NCBI GenBank assembly: GCA_022824465.1
Contig: JAJDZV010000007.1
Coordinates: 1-64,000, forward strand
Origin: Anaerolineae bacterium
Lineage (GTDB): Bacteria > Chloroflexota > Anaerolineae > Aggregatilineales > Phototrophicaceae
Direction: 5' to 3'
DNA length: 64,000 nt
A program made the position numbers and the translations under genes. Below are positions 44,613 through 52,953 of the stretch, one piece after another. Within the stretch, counting starts at the first letter, position 1; each line of letters begins with the position of its first letter. Under the pieces are notes generated by a model. That model was not told the origin of the DNA and ran no database searches. It saw only the letters and a list, made by a program, of their open reading frames with translations.

Positions 44613-45340
44613 AGCGAGGGGGGCTCGAAGTCGCGCGGTCCGTCATAGTCATGAAACTGTAAATGCCAGAGCGAGGGCTTTGAATCGGTGGCGTCGAGCG
44701 TTTCGAGCATGATGATGTCCAGCGAGGCGAAGCGACCGTCCTCCGCCGTGATCGTCGCCACCACTTCGACGTCAGCCTGCGGCTCGATGAAGCCGAATAG
44801 CAGAACCGATACGCCAGTGCCCGACGCCCGCGCGCGCAATTGCCATATTGCAGGTTCGCGATCCTGCGCCGCGACCGCTTCAATCGAAAGCTCAGACAGA
44901 TTCGCCATAGCGAATTCGATGCCGTCGCCGGGCGCCAAGAGGCGATTGACATCGAAGCCCTCGAATGCCGGCAGCGGATACCAGGGCGCGCCGCTCGGGA
45001 AGCTGAGCCATTGCTGGTCGCCATGCGAGTAGATTGATAGCGACAGGGGCAGGAACAATTGCAGCTCCGCGCTGATATGCAACTCGTCCGGACTGAGGTA
45101 CTGCGTCTCGGCGGTTTGCAGCGTGGCCGGCAGCATGTTGACGCCATCGAAGGACAAAGCCAGGGGATAGGGTTCGCCCGTCTGCGTAATCGTCAGTTTG
45201 AAGCTGTCAGCGGCTTGCAGTTGGTCGACGGCGGCGTCAATCAGCGCCTGTGGATCGGCGTCGCCGACTTCTTGCGCCCGTAAGACAGCAAGGGTGGCGA
45301 GCAGACTTAAAGACACAATCAATATGCGCCAAATTCGCAT
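44609..45340 (-). CDS. Secreted LppX/LprG-like protein, function unknown
   Basis: A 243-residue product with a Sec signal (IWRILIVSLSLLATLAVLRAQE) but no lipobox Cys. The mature protein begins ADPQALIDAAVDQLQAADSFKLTITQTGEPY, the layout of LppX/LprG/LolA-like half-barrel proteins that carry lipids, and continues as beta strands. I infer a lipid-binding role only from this pattern. ATG 45340 is taken as start because it opens the signal peptide. It is 85 bases downstream of pbpC on the same strand. Confidence 0.8.
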   Translation of the reverse strand: MRIWRILIVSLSLLATLAVLRAQEVGDADPQALIDAAVDQLQAADSFKLTITQTGEPYPLALSFDGVNMLPATLQTAETQYLSPDELHISAELQLFLPLSLSIYSHGDQQWLSFPSGAPWYPLPAFEGFDVNRLLAPGDGIEFAMANLSELSIEAVAAQDREPAIWQLRARASGTGVSVLLFGFIEPQADVEVVATITAEDGRFASLDIIMLETLDATDSKPSLWHLQFHDYDGPRDFEPPSL

Positions 45341-45425
45341 GCGGTCTTCCCAAAGCCCTCCGTCGGACATCGCCAATACTAAACCATACGCAAAGGCAAG
45401 CCAATCGTCATAGCCGCTGATTGCC

Positions 45426-47933
45426 CTACCGTTGCCGCTCATAACTGACGCGGGCGCTCGCTTCGACGACCGTGAAATGCAGCGGCTCGCTTGTCGTTCG
45501 CGCGCCGTCCGCCAGCGTTGCGCTTGCGCGCAGGCGGTAATCGCCGGGCTGCAGGGTCCACCAGAGCGTCCAAGGCGGTTCGTGAACTGCGCCGATCGCA
45601 TCGCCGTTGAGCCGGAATTCGATGATTCGAGTTTGCGCCGGCGCGTCCAGCTCAAAGCGCAATTGCTGTGTCGCAGGCGGAATCCGCTGGCTGAACTGAT
45701 AGACCGTGTAGGGATCGGGCGAAAGCCAGCGCAGCGTCCCCGCGCCAACTAGCTTCAAGGATGCGGCGGACGGCGGCGCCGGGATGCCTTGCGAAGCCGC
45801 CCAGTTGCGCGCTTCCGGCGGCAGCATGAGGAAGACGCGCTCCAGCCGGTCAGCGGGCGCGGTCAGTTCATCGGCGATCAATCCAGTCCGGCGGTCGATG
45901 ATGAATGGCTGATGAAAGCGGTCAAAATCGCGCGGCTCTGTGCCGGCTATGAATAGTTCGCTGACACGCGCCTGGCAGTGCTTGGTGGGCAGGAGGCCGC
46001 TCAAGCGACAGACGTCTTCGCGGCGCAAGCCAGGCGGCTGGTGAAATTCGCGCTGGGGCTGGCCGCGTGTCGCCGCGCGCAAGAAGAGATTGAAGATCGG
46101 TCCGGCGCCGCTGATGCCGCTGACATCGATCATCGGGGCGTTATCGGCATTGCCGACCCAAACGCCAAGGACCAGGTCGGGCGTATAGCCCATCAGCCAA
46201 TTGTCGCGGAAGTCGGTGGTGGTGCCGGTTTTGGCCGCGGCTGGGAAGCCGACATTGAGCGGGCTATTTTCGCCAAATGCGGGAATGCGCGCGCGGTTAT
46301 CCGACAGAATGTCGCTGATGATATGGGCGACCCGTTCATCCATCACTTTTCGCTGCACTGCCGGCGGCTCATAGCGATAGAGCTGCTGGCCGTCCATGTC
46401 CGTGATGCGCAAGACAAGCTGCGGCTGGATAGCGTATCCGCCATTGGCGAAGGCGGCGTATGCCTGCGCCAGGTCAAGCAGCCGTACCTCGCCCCCGCCC
46501 AAAGCCAGGGACAAATCGGCGCGGGGGTTTTCGCGCAGATTCTCCAAGCCGAGATCGCTGACGAAGGCCACGAAGCGTTCGATGCCGACATGCTCGAGCG
46601 CGAGCACTGCCGGAATGTTGTAGGAGGATGCCAGCGCCTCGCGCAGCAGCACCGGACCGTGCTCAGCCTGTCCATAATTCGCCGGCGCGTAACTCTCGAG
46701 CTTGCTGGTGATGAAAGGCGTATGGACATCGAGGAACATGGTGGCGGCGGTAAACGGGTTTGGAAAGGCCGGGTCCAGCGCCGCGGCATAGACGAAGGGC
46801 TTCAGCGCGCTGCCAGGCTGGCGGTAGGCGAGGGCCGCGTTTACCGCGCCATCAATGCGCTCTTCAAAGTAATCCGGGCTGCCGAGCAGGGTCAAGACTT
46901 CGCCGGTTCGCGGATCCAGCGCGACCACGGCGGCATTATTGGCTTCGGCGGGTCGCGCGCCGGCGGGGGGATGATTCAGCGCCTGCAACTGCCGGCGGAC
47001 GATACGCTGCGCTTGCCTGGTCCAGTCGAGGTCGACCGTCGTCACGATTTCCAATCCGCCAGCGCGCATCGCGGTCGCGTAGTCCCGCTCCAGCAGGCGC
47101 CAAACTTCCATGACGAAATGCGGCGCTCCAATGGGAAAGACGCTGGGCGCAAATTGCAGTTCGTCCCGCTGCGCCACGCTTGCCTGCTGCTCGCTGATGA
47201 AGCCGTGGCGCGCCATTAGCCCGAGGGCGACCGCCTGACGAGATTTCGCCCGCTCAAAGTGTGTGAGCGGATCATGGCTGATGGCGTTCTGCACGATACC
47301 GGCCAGCAGCCCGCATTCCGCCAGCGAGAGATCGGCGGCGCCCTTGGCGAAGTAGGCGCGGGCGGCCGCTTCCAGACCGTATGCCAGGTTTCCGAAGTAG
47401 ACCTGATTGAGATACAGGGCGAGGACTTCGTCTTTGCTGAAACGCGAATGCAATTGCAGCGCCAAGGCCATTTCGCGCAGTTTCCGGCGCAGGCTTCGCT
47501 CGGCTTGATCGGCCGGGTCGAGCAAGACCAGGCGCGCGGTCTGCTGCGTGATAGTGCTGCCGCCGGCGACGATCGCGCCTTGGCGCAGGTTGAGCCAGAG
47601 CGCGCGCATGATGCCGAGGGGGTCGATGCCGGGATGCGAAAAGTAGTTGGCGTCTTCGGTGGCGATGACGGCATTGACGCAGTGCTGCGGCATCTCGGAC
47701 AAGCTGAGTTGGCGATTGCGTCCTTGCTCTGCGGGTAGAATCTCGTAGAGCAGACGCCCATGCCGGTCGAGGATGCGCGTTGACGGCAAGGCCAAGCCCG
47801 CTTCCAGATCGTCGAGCGACGGCAGATCTGCCAGCGCCCAGGCCATAACAGCGGCGATCAATCCGCCAAGCAGCAGGGTCGCAAGCAGGCATGCCCTGCT
47901 CGCGCGAGACAGTCGCTGAAACGAGACCCTCAT
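45426..47933 (-). CDS. pbpC: Penicillin-binding protein 1C-like bifunctional enzyme
   Basis: An 835-residue class A penicillin-binding protein. One membrane span (about 15-35) is followed by GT51 (EDANYFSHPGIDPLG, GGSTITQQTARL) and a transpeptidase with PGSALKPFVY, SSYN and KTGTTTDF. The last 150 residues match the PbpC C-terminal region, with a beta domain ending RASATLADGARTTSEPLHF. The catalytic residues are all present. A second class A enzyme 2 kb away suggests divided roles. No good ribosome site precedes the ATG at 47933; GTA/ATC codons upstream do not offer a better one. Confidence 0.93.
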   Translation of the reverse strand: MRVSFQRLSRASRACLLATLLLGGLIAAVMAWALADLPSLDDLEAGLALPSTRILDRHGRLLYEILPAEQGRNRQLSLSEMPQHCVNAVIATEDANYFSHPGIDPLGIMRALWLNLRQGAIVAGGSTITQQTARLVLLDPADQAERSLRRKLREMALALQLHSRFSKDEVLALYLNQVYFGNLAYGLEAAARAYFAKGAADLSLAECGLLAGIVQNAISHDPLTHFERAKSRQAVALGLMARHGFISEQQASVAQRDELQFAPSVFPIGAPHFVMEVWRLLERDYATAMRAGGLEIVTTVDLDWTRQAQRIVRRQLQALNHPPAGARPAEANNAAVVALDPRTGEVLTLLGSPDYFEERIDGAVNAALAYRQPGSALKPFVYAAALDPAFPNPFTAATMFLDVHTPFITSKLESYAPANYGQAEHGPVLLREALASSYNIPAVLALEHVGIERFVAFVSDLGLENLRENPRADLSLALGGGEVRLLDLAQAYAAFANGGYAIQPQLVLRITDMDGQQLYRYEPPAVQRKVMDERVAHIISDILSDNRARIPAFGENSPLNVGFPAAAKTGTTTDFRDNWLMGYTPDLVLGVWVGNADNAPMIDVSGISGAGPIFNLFLRAATRGQPQREFHQPPGLRREDVCRLSGLLPTKHCQARVSELFIAGTEPRDFDRFHQPFIIDRRTGLIADELTAPADRLERVFLMLPPEARNWAASQGIPAPPSAASLKLVGAGTLRWLSPDPYTVYQFSQRIPPATQQLRFELDAPAQTRIIEFRLNGDAIGAVHEPPWTLWWTLQPGDYRLRASATLADGARTTSEPLHFTVVEASARVSYERQR

Positions 47934-47955
47934 CGGAGCGCGCTCATGATGGTCT

Positions 47956-49047
47956 TCAGAATTTACGCTGGATGATATACTGCGCCCATTGCGCCAGGAG
48001 GGAGCGGTAGCGATTGTCGGGCAGCGCCTCAAGCTTCTGCAGCGCTTCGTGGACGTAGCGGCGCGAGATGGCTTGCGCGTATTCGACCGCGCCCGTATCG
48101 CGGAGCAGCGCGATCGCCGCCCGCACTTCAGCAGCGCTCGCCTTCTCGGCGCCGAGCGTACGTGTCAGCCGCTCTTCTTGCTCGGGATCTGCTTGCGCCA
48201 GCGCCTTGAGCGTCAGCAGGGTCGTCTTGCCCTCGCGGATATCGGAGCCGACTGGCTTGCCAAGCTGCCGCGCATCGCCGACAACGCCGAGGATGTCGTC
48301 CTGAATTTGGAAGGCTGTGCCGCAGAGCCGGCAAAAGCTGGCGAGCGCCTTGACCGAGGGCAAGTCGGCCGAGGCGTCATCCAGCGCGATCGCCGCGCCA
48401 GCGCGCCCGGCAAACTCGTACAAGACGCCGGTCTTCTTCGCCAGCACATCAATGACGGCGGCCTCATCCAACTGAAGCGCCGCGCCAGCATACTGGACAT
48501 CGAGCGTTTCGCCCTCGACCAATTGCGGCGTCACCAGGCTCGCCAGCTCCTGCCCCAAGCGAACAACGAGTTCAGCGGAGACGCCGGCGTCGCAGGCTTC
48601 AAAGAGCAGCGACCAAGCCCAGGATTGTTGGACGTCGCCAGCCAGAATCGCGATTGTCGTGCCGTAATGCTCGGCTTCGGAAACCGCCCAGCCGAACTCC
48701 GCCGATGCGCGACGGGCGAAATCATGATGCACGGTCGGCAAGCTACGGCGGGTATCATCGCGATCAATGACATCGTCATGGACGAGTGTCCAGGTGTGGT
48801 AGATCTCTATCGCCGCCGCGACCGGCAGCGCCCGCGATTCATCGCCGCCAAGCGCGCCGCAAGACAGCAGCGTCACCGCAGGCCGCAGCGACTTGCCGCC
48901 GCCTTTGACGTAACTATACACGGCGTCGCGGATATGGTCCGGCTGGAAGCGCCGTACAAAGCGCTCCTGCATCAGGTAATCCAAAAGCCGCTGTTTGCGG
49001 CGCGCCACCGCATCCAGCAAGCTGCTGAAGTCTTCGCGAGCTTGCAC
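47956..49047 (-). CDS. Polyprenyl (trans-isoprenyl) diphosphate synthase
   Basis: The enzyme elongates isoprenyl diphosphates for quinones or carotenoids. The first aspartate motif is LVHDDVIDRDDTRR, GGGKSLRPAV the diphosphate site and QIQDDILGVVGD the second motif. I put the start at GTG 49047: a TACAAT box at 49082-49087, 17 bases from TTGGGC at 49105-49110, would make transcription begin inside the longest open frame (to 49110). No ribosome site decides between GTG 49047 and TTG 49053. Chain length cannot be told, but residues before the first motif are not bulky, in favour of long products. Confidence 0.92.
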   Translation of the reverse strand: MQAREDFSSLLDAVARRKQRLLDYLMQERFVRRFQPDHIRDAVYSYVKGGGKSLRPAVTLLSCGALGGDESRALPVAAAIEIYHTWTLVHDDVIDRDDTRRSLPTVHHDFARRASAEFGWAVSEAEHYGTTIAILAGDVQQSWAWSLLFEACDAGVSAELVVRLGQELASLVTPQLVEGETLDVQYAGAALQLDEAAVIDVLAKKTGVLYEFAGRAGAAIALDDASADLPSVKALASFCRLCGTAFQIQDDILGVVGDARQLGKPVGSDIREGKTTLLTLKALAQADPEQEERLTRTLGAEKASAAEVRAAIALLRDTGAVEYAQAISRRYVHEALQKLEALPDNRYRSLLAQWAQYIIQRKF

Positions 49048-49193
49048 AGGCAAGGCAATCCCAAGCGCTAGTCTCAGCTTAATTGTAGCACCAGGACAGC
49101 AAGCGCCCAATGCGTGGGCCTGGTCCTACGCCAGATGGCGCGGCAGGCTATCCGCCTTCGCGAAACCTTAGGCTATGCGCCTTGCCGAAGGAC

Positions 49194-49937
49194 CTAGCTA
49201 ATCTCAATATCCCGCAGAAGCAGCGACTGCGCCCGCGGCAGATCCAGCAGTCCCCAGCCGAAGCGCCCTTGCGGGGTGACAATCGCATATTGATTATCGA
49301 TCCAGGCGATGAAGCCCAGCTTGCCGCGCGCGACATGCTCGGCCTCAAGCACAACCGCGCCATCGACGGAAAATGTTGCGCCATCAGCCCGCCAGTCGAT
49401 GCAATAGCGGCGCCAGTCATTCAGCAAGCTGCTGTCAAGCGGCGCCTCGCTAATGCCAAGCGCGCGCTGCCCAATAGGACGCCAGAGCGAATTGTAAAGC
49501 AGCGCATTTCGCATCAGGAGAAAGCCCAAGGGCGCCAACGGAAGAAGCGTTAGAAAGCGCCAGTTGCGCGCGTTGAATGTCGCCGCCTTCCAGCCACTAC
49601 CCGGCCGGCCTTGCGCCAGCGCGATCTCGCTCTCCCGACTGGCGAAGAAGAACCAGATCGCTTGGGGTAGGCGATACGAGCGCTGACTCGGCATGAAGGC
49701 ATGATTCCAGAAACCGAAGCCGGCCGTGCCCTTGATTTCGCCCTCGGCGCGCGCGCGCAAACTCAGACGCCGCGGCGGCGCGTTGCGGAAGTCGGCGCGC
49801 TTGGCGTAATCGCTGATCTGCGCATCGTGATATCGGGCGGACGGGCCGGCTGGCAAGTTGAGACTGAAACCCACATCATCGAGGCGGACGCGCCCCTTGC
49901 CCAATTCGGTGACATGCCAAAGTTCAATGTCGTTCAA
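49194..49937 (-). CDS. Concanavalin-like beta-sandwich protein, function unknown
   Basis: A 247-residue protein with a pattern of glycoside-hydrolase-16/lectin folds: TAGFGFWNHAF, a strand with DWRRYCIDWRADGATFSVDGAVVLEAEH and GFIAWIDNQYAIVTPQGRFGWG. The acidic EXDXXE catalytic triplet of GH16 is not visible, so binding rather than cleavage is likely. A central Leu-rich stretch (FLTLLPLAPLGFLLM) interrupts the sandwich and may be a loop that touches the membrane. It is six bases downstream of the SH3b lipoprotein gene. Confidence 0.75.
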   Translation of the reverse strand: MNDIELWHVTELGKGRVRLDDVGFSLNLPAGPSARYHDAQISDYAKRADFRNAPPRRLSLRARAEGEIKGTAGFGFWNHAFMPSQRSYRLPQAIWFFFASRESEIALAQGRPGSGWKAATFNARNWRFLTLLPLAPLGFLLMRNALLYNSLWRPIGQRALGISEAPLDSSLLNDWRRYCIDWRADGATFSVDGAVVLEAEHVARGKLGFIAWIDNQYAIVTPQGRFGWGLLDLPRAQSLLLRDIEIS

Positions 49938-49943
49938 AGCCCG

Positions 49944-51095
49944 TCAGCGCACATCAATGGCGCAGCTTTCTTCTTCAAATTCGATGGCGGTTCCGGGACC
50001 GTAGTTGGCGTAGCCGTCGCTGATCGCTTCGCGCCAGGTGACGCGATAGGTGATGGTATGTCGCCCGGCCGCCAGCGGACCATAGGGCACATGCCAATAG
50101 ACGACATGCTGCGTACCGCTGGTCCGGGGATTGCCGCGATATTGGTTGACATTGGCTATAGGCTCGCTATTGACGCGCAATTCGTGCGTGGCATTGCTCA
50201 TGTGATCGCGCAGGTAGGCTTCTGTGCTGGCGAACCACGCCCAATAGATCCTGATTGTCGAGCCGGGCGTCAAGCCAGATGGCGCGCCGATGCCGAAGGA
50301 AGGGTCGTCGCAGAAGGCGAAGACATTAACGCCAATTCGCGGCGGCGCGGTGGGTCCTGCGGGCGTGTCGGTTGGAGGCTGGGTGGCGGTCGCTGTCTCG
50401 GTCGGCGTCACTGGCGCGGCGGCGGTGGTCGCCGCGACCAAGACAGTCGCCGTCATATTCATTGCGTCGGTATCGGCGATCTGCACATTGAAGATCAGGA
50501 GACCGTCCTCGGCCGAGTCGCTCTCATCGGCTTCGAGCGCGCCAACTTCCACCACCAGGCGCGTCTCACCGCTGATTCTGAAAGCGTCGCCGTCGTCTTG
50601 CGGCGCTTGAACCTCAAGCAAGCCGGCGCTGATCCAGCCCTCTGCGCCATTCTCCAGCCGCACGTTGTACCAATCGTCATCCTCGCTCGTCCCCAGGATC
50701 TGCACACCGCTGCCGGGCTCAAGCGCGTTGAAGACGCCGTGGTTTGTGCCCGGTCCGCGGCGGACGTTGGCGCGGCGTTGAGAGCTTACGATGGCATAGA
50801 CGGTGGGCGTGGGCCAGGGCGTGGGGCGGTCTGTCGCCGTAGCCGTATAGGTCGGCGTGTTGGTGAGGGTGGGCGTAGCGGTTGCAGTATAGGTCGCCGT
50901 GGCGGTCGCGGTATTGGTCGCCGTCGGCGGGACAGGCGTGTCAGTCGGCGTGAATGTCGCGGTCGGCGCAAGCAGCGCATCCATATTGCAGGCGCTCAGC
51001 GTCAGGCATAGGGCGAATGCCAAGATGAGCCAAGGAGCGCCCGGCAAAGACATCCGCGCCGCCGTGCTGCGAATCCGCGCCGATGAAGGCATCAT
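49944..51095 (-). CDS. SH3b-domain lipoprotein with Thr/Pro-rich linkers
   Basis: The 383-residue protein has a signal ending LTLSACNMD, so Cys near residue 36 would be lipidated. Two low-complexity Thr/Pro/Ala linkers (about 45-95 and 225-250) flank a bacterial SH3 domain (RANVRRGPGTNHGVFNAL ... WYNVRLENGAEGWISAG). The C-terminal 120 residues form a beta domain with two cysteines that could pair. SH3b domains bind peptidoglycan, so wall attachment is likely. It begins a two-gene unit with the lectin-like gene. Confidence 0.88.
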   Translation of the reverse strand: MMPSSARIRSTAARMSLPGAPWLILAFALCLTLSACNMDALLAPTATFTPTDTPVPPTATNTATATATYTATATPTLTNTPTYTATATDRPTPWPTPTVYAIVSSQRRANVRRGPGTNHGVFNALEPGSGVQILGTSEDDDWYNVRLENGAEGWISAGLLEVQAPQDDGDAFRISGETRLVVEVGALEADESDSAEDGLLIFNVQIADTDAMNMTATVLVAATTAAAPVTPTETATATQPPTDTPAGPTAPPRIGVNVFAFCDDPSFGIGAPSGLTPGSTIRIYWAWFASTEAYLRDHMSNATHELRVNSEPIANVNQYRGNPRTSGTQHVVYWHVPYGPLAAGRHTITYRVTWREAISDGYANYGPGTAIEFEEESCAIDVR

Positions 51096-51197
51096 GCGCT
51101 AACCAAGATCCAAATCGCGTCAGTCATATTCGTCAATTATAGGGTTGCGCCTGCGAGCGCGCAAAACAGTCCAACCAGCTTGCTGCCACTTTAACGC

Positions 51198-51226
51198 TTG
51201 AACTTTCGCCATTTGACGGTTATGCT
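51198..51226 (+). promoter_or_regulatory. tRNA-Arg promoter
   Basis: TTGAAC (51198-51203) and TATGCT (51221-51226) are exactly 17 bases apart. The transcript would begin about six bases before the tRNA. Confidence 0.65.
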
Positions 51227-51239
51227 GTTTGTGACGCGC

Positions 51240-51315
51240 GTGCCTGTAGCTCAGTGGATAGAGCACTGGTCTACGGAACCAGGTGTCGGGAGTTCGAATC
51301 TCTCCAGGCACGCCA
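51240..51315 (+). tRNA. tRNA-Arg(ACG)
   Basis: All four arms fold: acceptor GTGCCTG/CAGGCAC, D arm GCTC/GAGC, anticodon arm CTGGT/ACCAG with loop CTACGGA (anticodon ACG, read as ICG), and T arm GGGAG/CTCTC with TTCGAAT. The discriminator is G and the CCA end is encoded at 51313-51315. Confidence 0.96.
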
Positions 51316-51319
51316 TGAG

Positions 51320-51343
51320 AACCAGTCGCGAGGCTGGTTTTTT
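51320..51343 (+). terminator. Rho-independent terminator after tRNA-Arg
   Basis: AACCAG (51320-51325) pairs with CTGGTT (51334-51339) and is followed directly by a run of T to 51343. It sits four bases after the encoded CCA. Confidence 0.8.
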
Positions 51344-51362
51344 GCTTTGCCAGGCGAGCCGC

Positions 51363-52769
51363 TTAATTCATGGTCGCGCTACGCAATATGATCCGGTCGC
51401 GCGTCCAATGGCGCTCGTACCAGGCGCAGGCCTCAAAGCTGTCGTTAAGCGCCGTCATCCGTTCAGCCAGCGCAGCCCGCATTGATTGCAGCAACTCGGC
51501 GTATTCGCTCTCGTTCGCCAGATTGCGCATCTGATAGAGATCGTCTTGATTATCAAAGAGAAGCTCGCTGCCATCCGCGCGGTATACAGCATAAGTGTAT
51601 TGTTTGCCGCGCAGCGCCCGCCACTCGTGCCCGTCTTCGAATATAGCCGTTGCGCCCATCCCCTGCATAAATGCGGCGCTCGGCTCATCAATGCGCTCGC
51701 CTCGCAAGATCGGGCTGAAGTCGAATCCTTCCGCTTCGTCGGGCACAGGCAGACCCAGCGCGGATAGCAGCGTTGGCATGATGTCGGGTGTGTTGAGGCA
51801 AGCGTCAGATACGGAACCCGGCGCGATAACGCCATCCCAGCGAACCAAGAAGGGAACGCGCACGGCTTCTTCATAGAAGATGTTCTTGGCGCGTCTTCCC
51901 TGCGCGCCGAACATCTCGCCGTGATCGGAGGTGAAGACGAAAATCGTGTTTTCGAGCAGATCCCGCCCTTCACAGGCCGCCAGCAAGCGGCCGATATTCC
52001 AGTCGAGGTTGGCGGTCATCGCGTAATAGACGCGCATCCACTCGGTCAATTCGCCGCGCTGCTCCGCGCTCATCCGCGCCCAGGCATCCGCGTGCCGGTC
52101 GTTTTCAGGCTTGTAATTTGGCGGCAAGCTGAACTCTGTTTCCGCGAATAGCTGGAGATATTCCTTCGGCACGTTGCCCGGATCCCAGGGGTCATGCGGC
52201 GTCCCGAGTGACAGAAACAGCGCAAATGGCTGGTCTTTCTGAGCCGCTTGACCAAGCTTCTCGATTGCCAAGCTGGTTTGACCATCTGGCTCGTAGCCGA
52301 CGACGGCGATGCGTTCCGGACTCTCTTCGTGATAATACTGATCCCAATAGGTATGGTGAAAGCCATAGGCTGCCCAATAGCCGTCAAAGCCGAGGCGGTG
52401 CGATCCGCGCGGCGTGAAAGAGTTTTTCGGATCGTTGTGATTGCCCAGTTGGTTCGCCCAAAGATGCCATTTGCCTATGTAATAAGTCTCGTATCCGCCA
52501 TCGCGCAGCACGTGCCCGAAGCAGCGCTGATCGGGATTGATGCGCAGTTCGTTGATGACCATGCCGGTGCTGCTGGAATACTTGCCGGTGAAAAGCGATG
52601 CGCGGTAAGGCGCGCACATAGGGCTGCCGGAGACGCAATTGACAAAGTCCAACGAGGCGGCAGCGAGCCGATCGATATTCGGCGTACGCGCCTTGGCGTC
52701 GCCGGCGTATCCCAGCGATTGATAGCGCAATTGGTCAGCGAATACGTATATCAGATTGGGCTGGGTCAT
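51363..52769 (-). CDS. Type I sulfatase (FGly-dependent)
   Basis: A 468-residue sulfatase. The metal site opens with VFADQLRYQ, the CxPxR formylglycine signature is C52-A-P54-Y-R56 followed by SLFTGKY, and the second metal motif is FTSDHGEMFG. It has no signal peptide, so it should act in the cytoplasm after uptake, and the Cys must be changed to formylglycine by an enzyme encoded elsewhere. It follows the minus-strand importer genes by about 185 bases with hairpins between, and convergent tRNA-Arg lies beyond its stop. Confidence 0.93.
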   Translation of the reverse strand: MTQPNLIYVFADQLRYQSLGYAGDAKARTPNIDRLAAASLDFVNCVSGSPMCAPYRASLFTGKYSSSTGMVINELRINPDQRCFGHVLRDGGYETYYIGKWHLWANQLGNHNDPKNSFTPRGSHRLGFDGYWAAYGFHHTYWDQYYHEESPERIAVVGYEPDGQTSLAIEKLGQAAQKDQPFALFLSLGTPHDPWDPGNVPKEYLQLFAETEFSLPPNYKPENDRHADAWARMSAEQRGELTEWMRVYYAMTANLDWNIGRLLAACEGRDLLENTIFVFTSDHGEMFGAQGRRAKNIFYEEAVRVPFLVRWDGVIAPGSVSDACLNTPDIMPTLLSALGLPVPDEAEGFDFSPILRGERIDEPSAAFMQGMGATAIFEDGHEWRALRGKQYTYAVYRADGSELLFDNQDDLYQMRNLANESEYAELLQSMRAALAERMTALNDSFEACAWYERHWTRDRIILRSATMN

Positions 52770-52799
52770 CGTTGGTCCTTTGCCCAGGTAGATGCGAGT

Positions 52800-52824
52800 G
52801 GGCGGGCGACCGGATAGGCCGCCC
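52800..52824. repeat. Intergenic hairpin GGGCGG/CCGCCC
   Basis: Six-base GC stem with loop GCGACCGGATAGG. A similar palindrome with the same lead-in (ATGC-AGTGGGCG on one strand) is found at 59637-59672, so it is probably a dispersed REP-like element. Confidence 0.5.
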
Positions 52825-52909
52825 CTACAACGTTCATGTTCAGATGGATTTCCGGCGCGGGCGAGCCAAGGCCTGCGCCTACGGATTCGACAATGATTAG
52901 GATTGGTAG

Positions 52910-52930
52910 GGGTCAGCCATTGGCTGACCC
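52910..52930. repeat. Perfect hairpin GGGTCAGCCA/TGGCTGACCC
   Basis: Ten-base arms separated by a single T. It lies 24 bases beyond the solute-binding protein stop and could protect the message end. It has T-rich sequence only on the plus-strand side, so it is not a clear terminator for the minus-strand operon. Confidence 0.6.
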
Positions 52931-52953
52931 GGTTTTATATTCGCGCGAGAGAG

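Noticed and set aside
50780-50990. Tandem short repeats resembling a satellite or CRISPR-like array
   Set aside because: They encode the Thr/Pro/Ala-rich linker of the SH3b lipoprotein on the minus strand; spacing is by codon and there are no unique spacers.
49701-51011. Open plus-strand frame of 436 codons rich in Arg and Gly
   Set aside because: It is antisense to the SH3b lipoprotein and the lectin-like gene; composition is that of a shadow frame.
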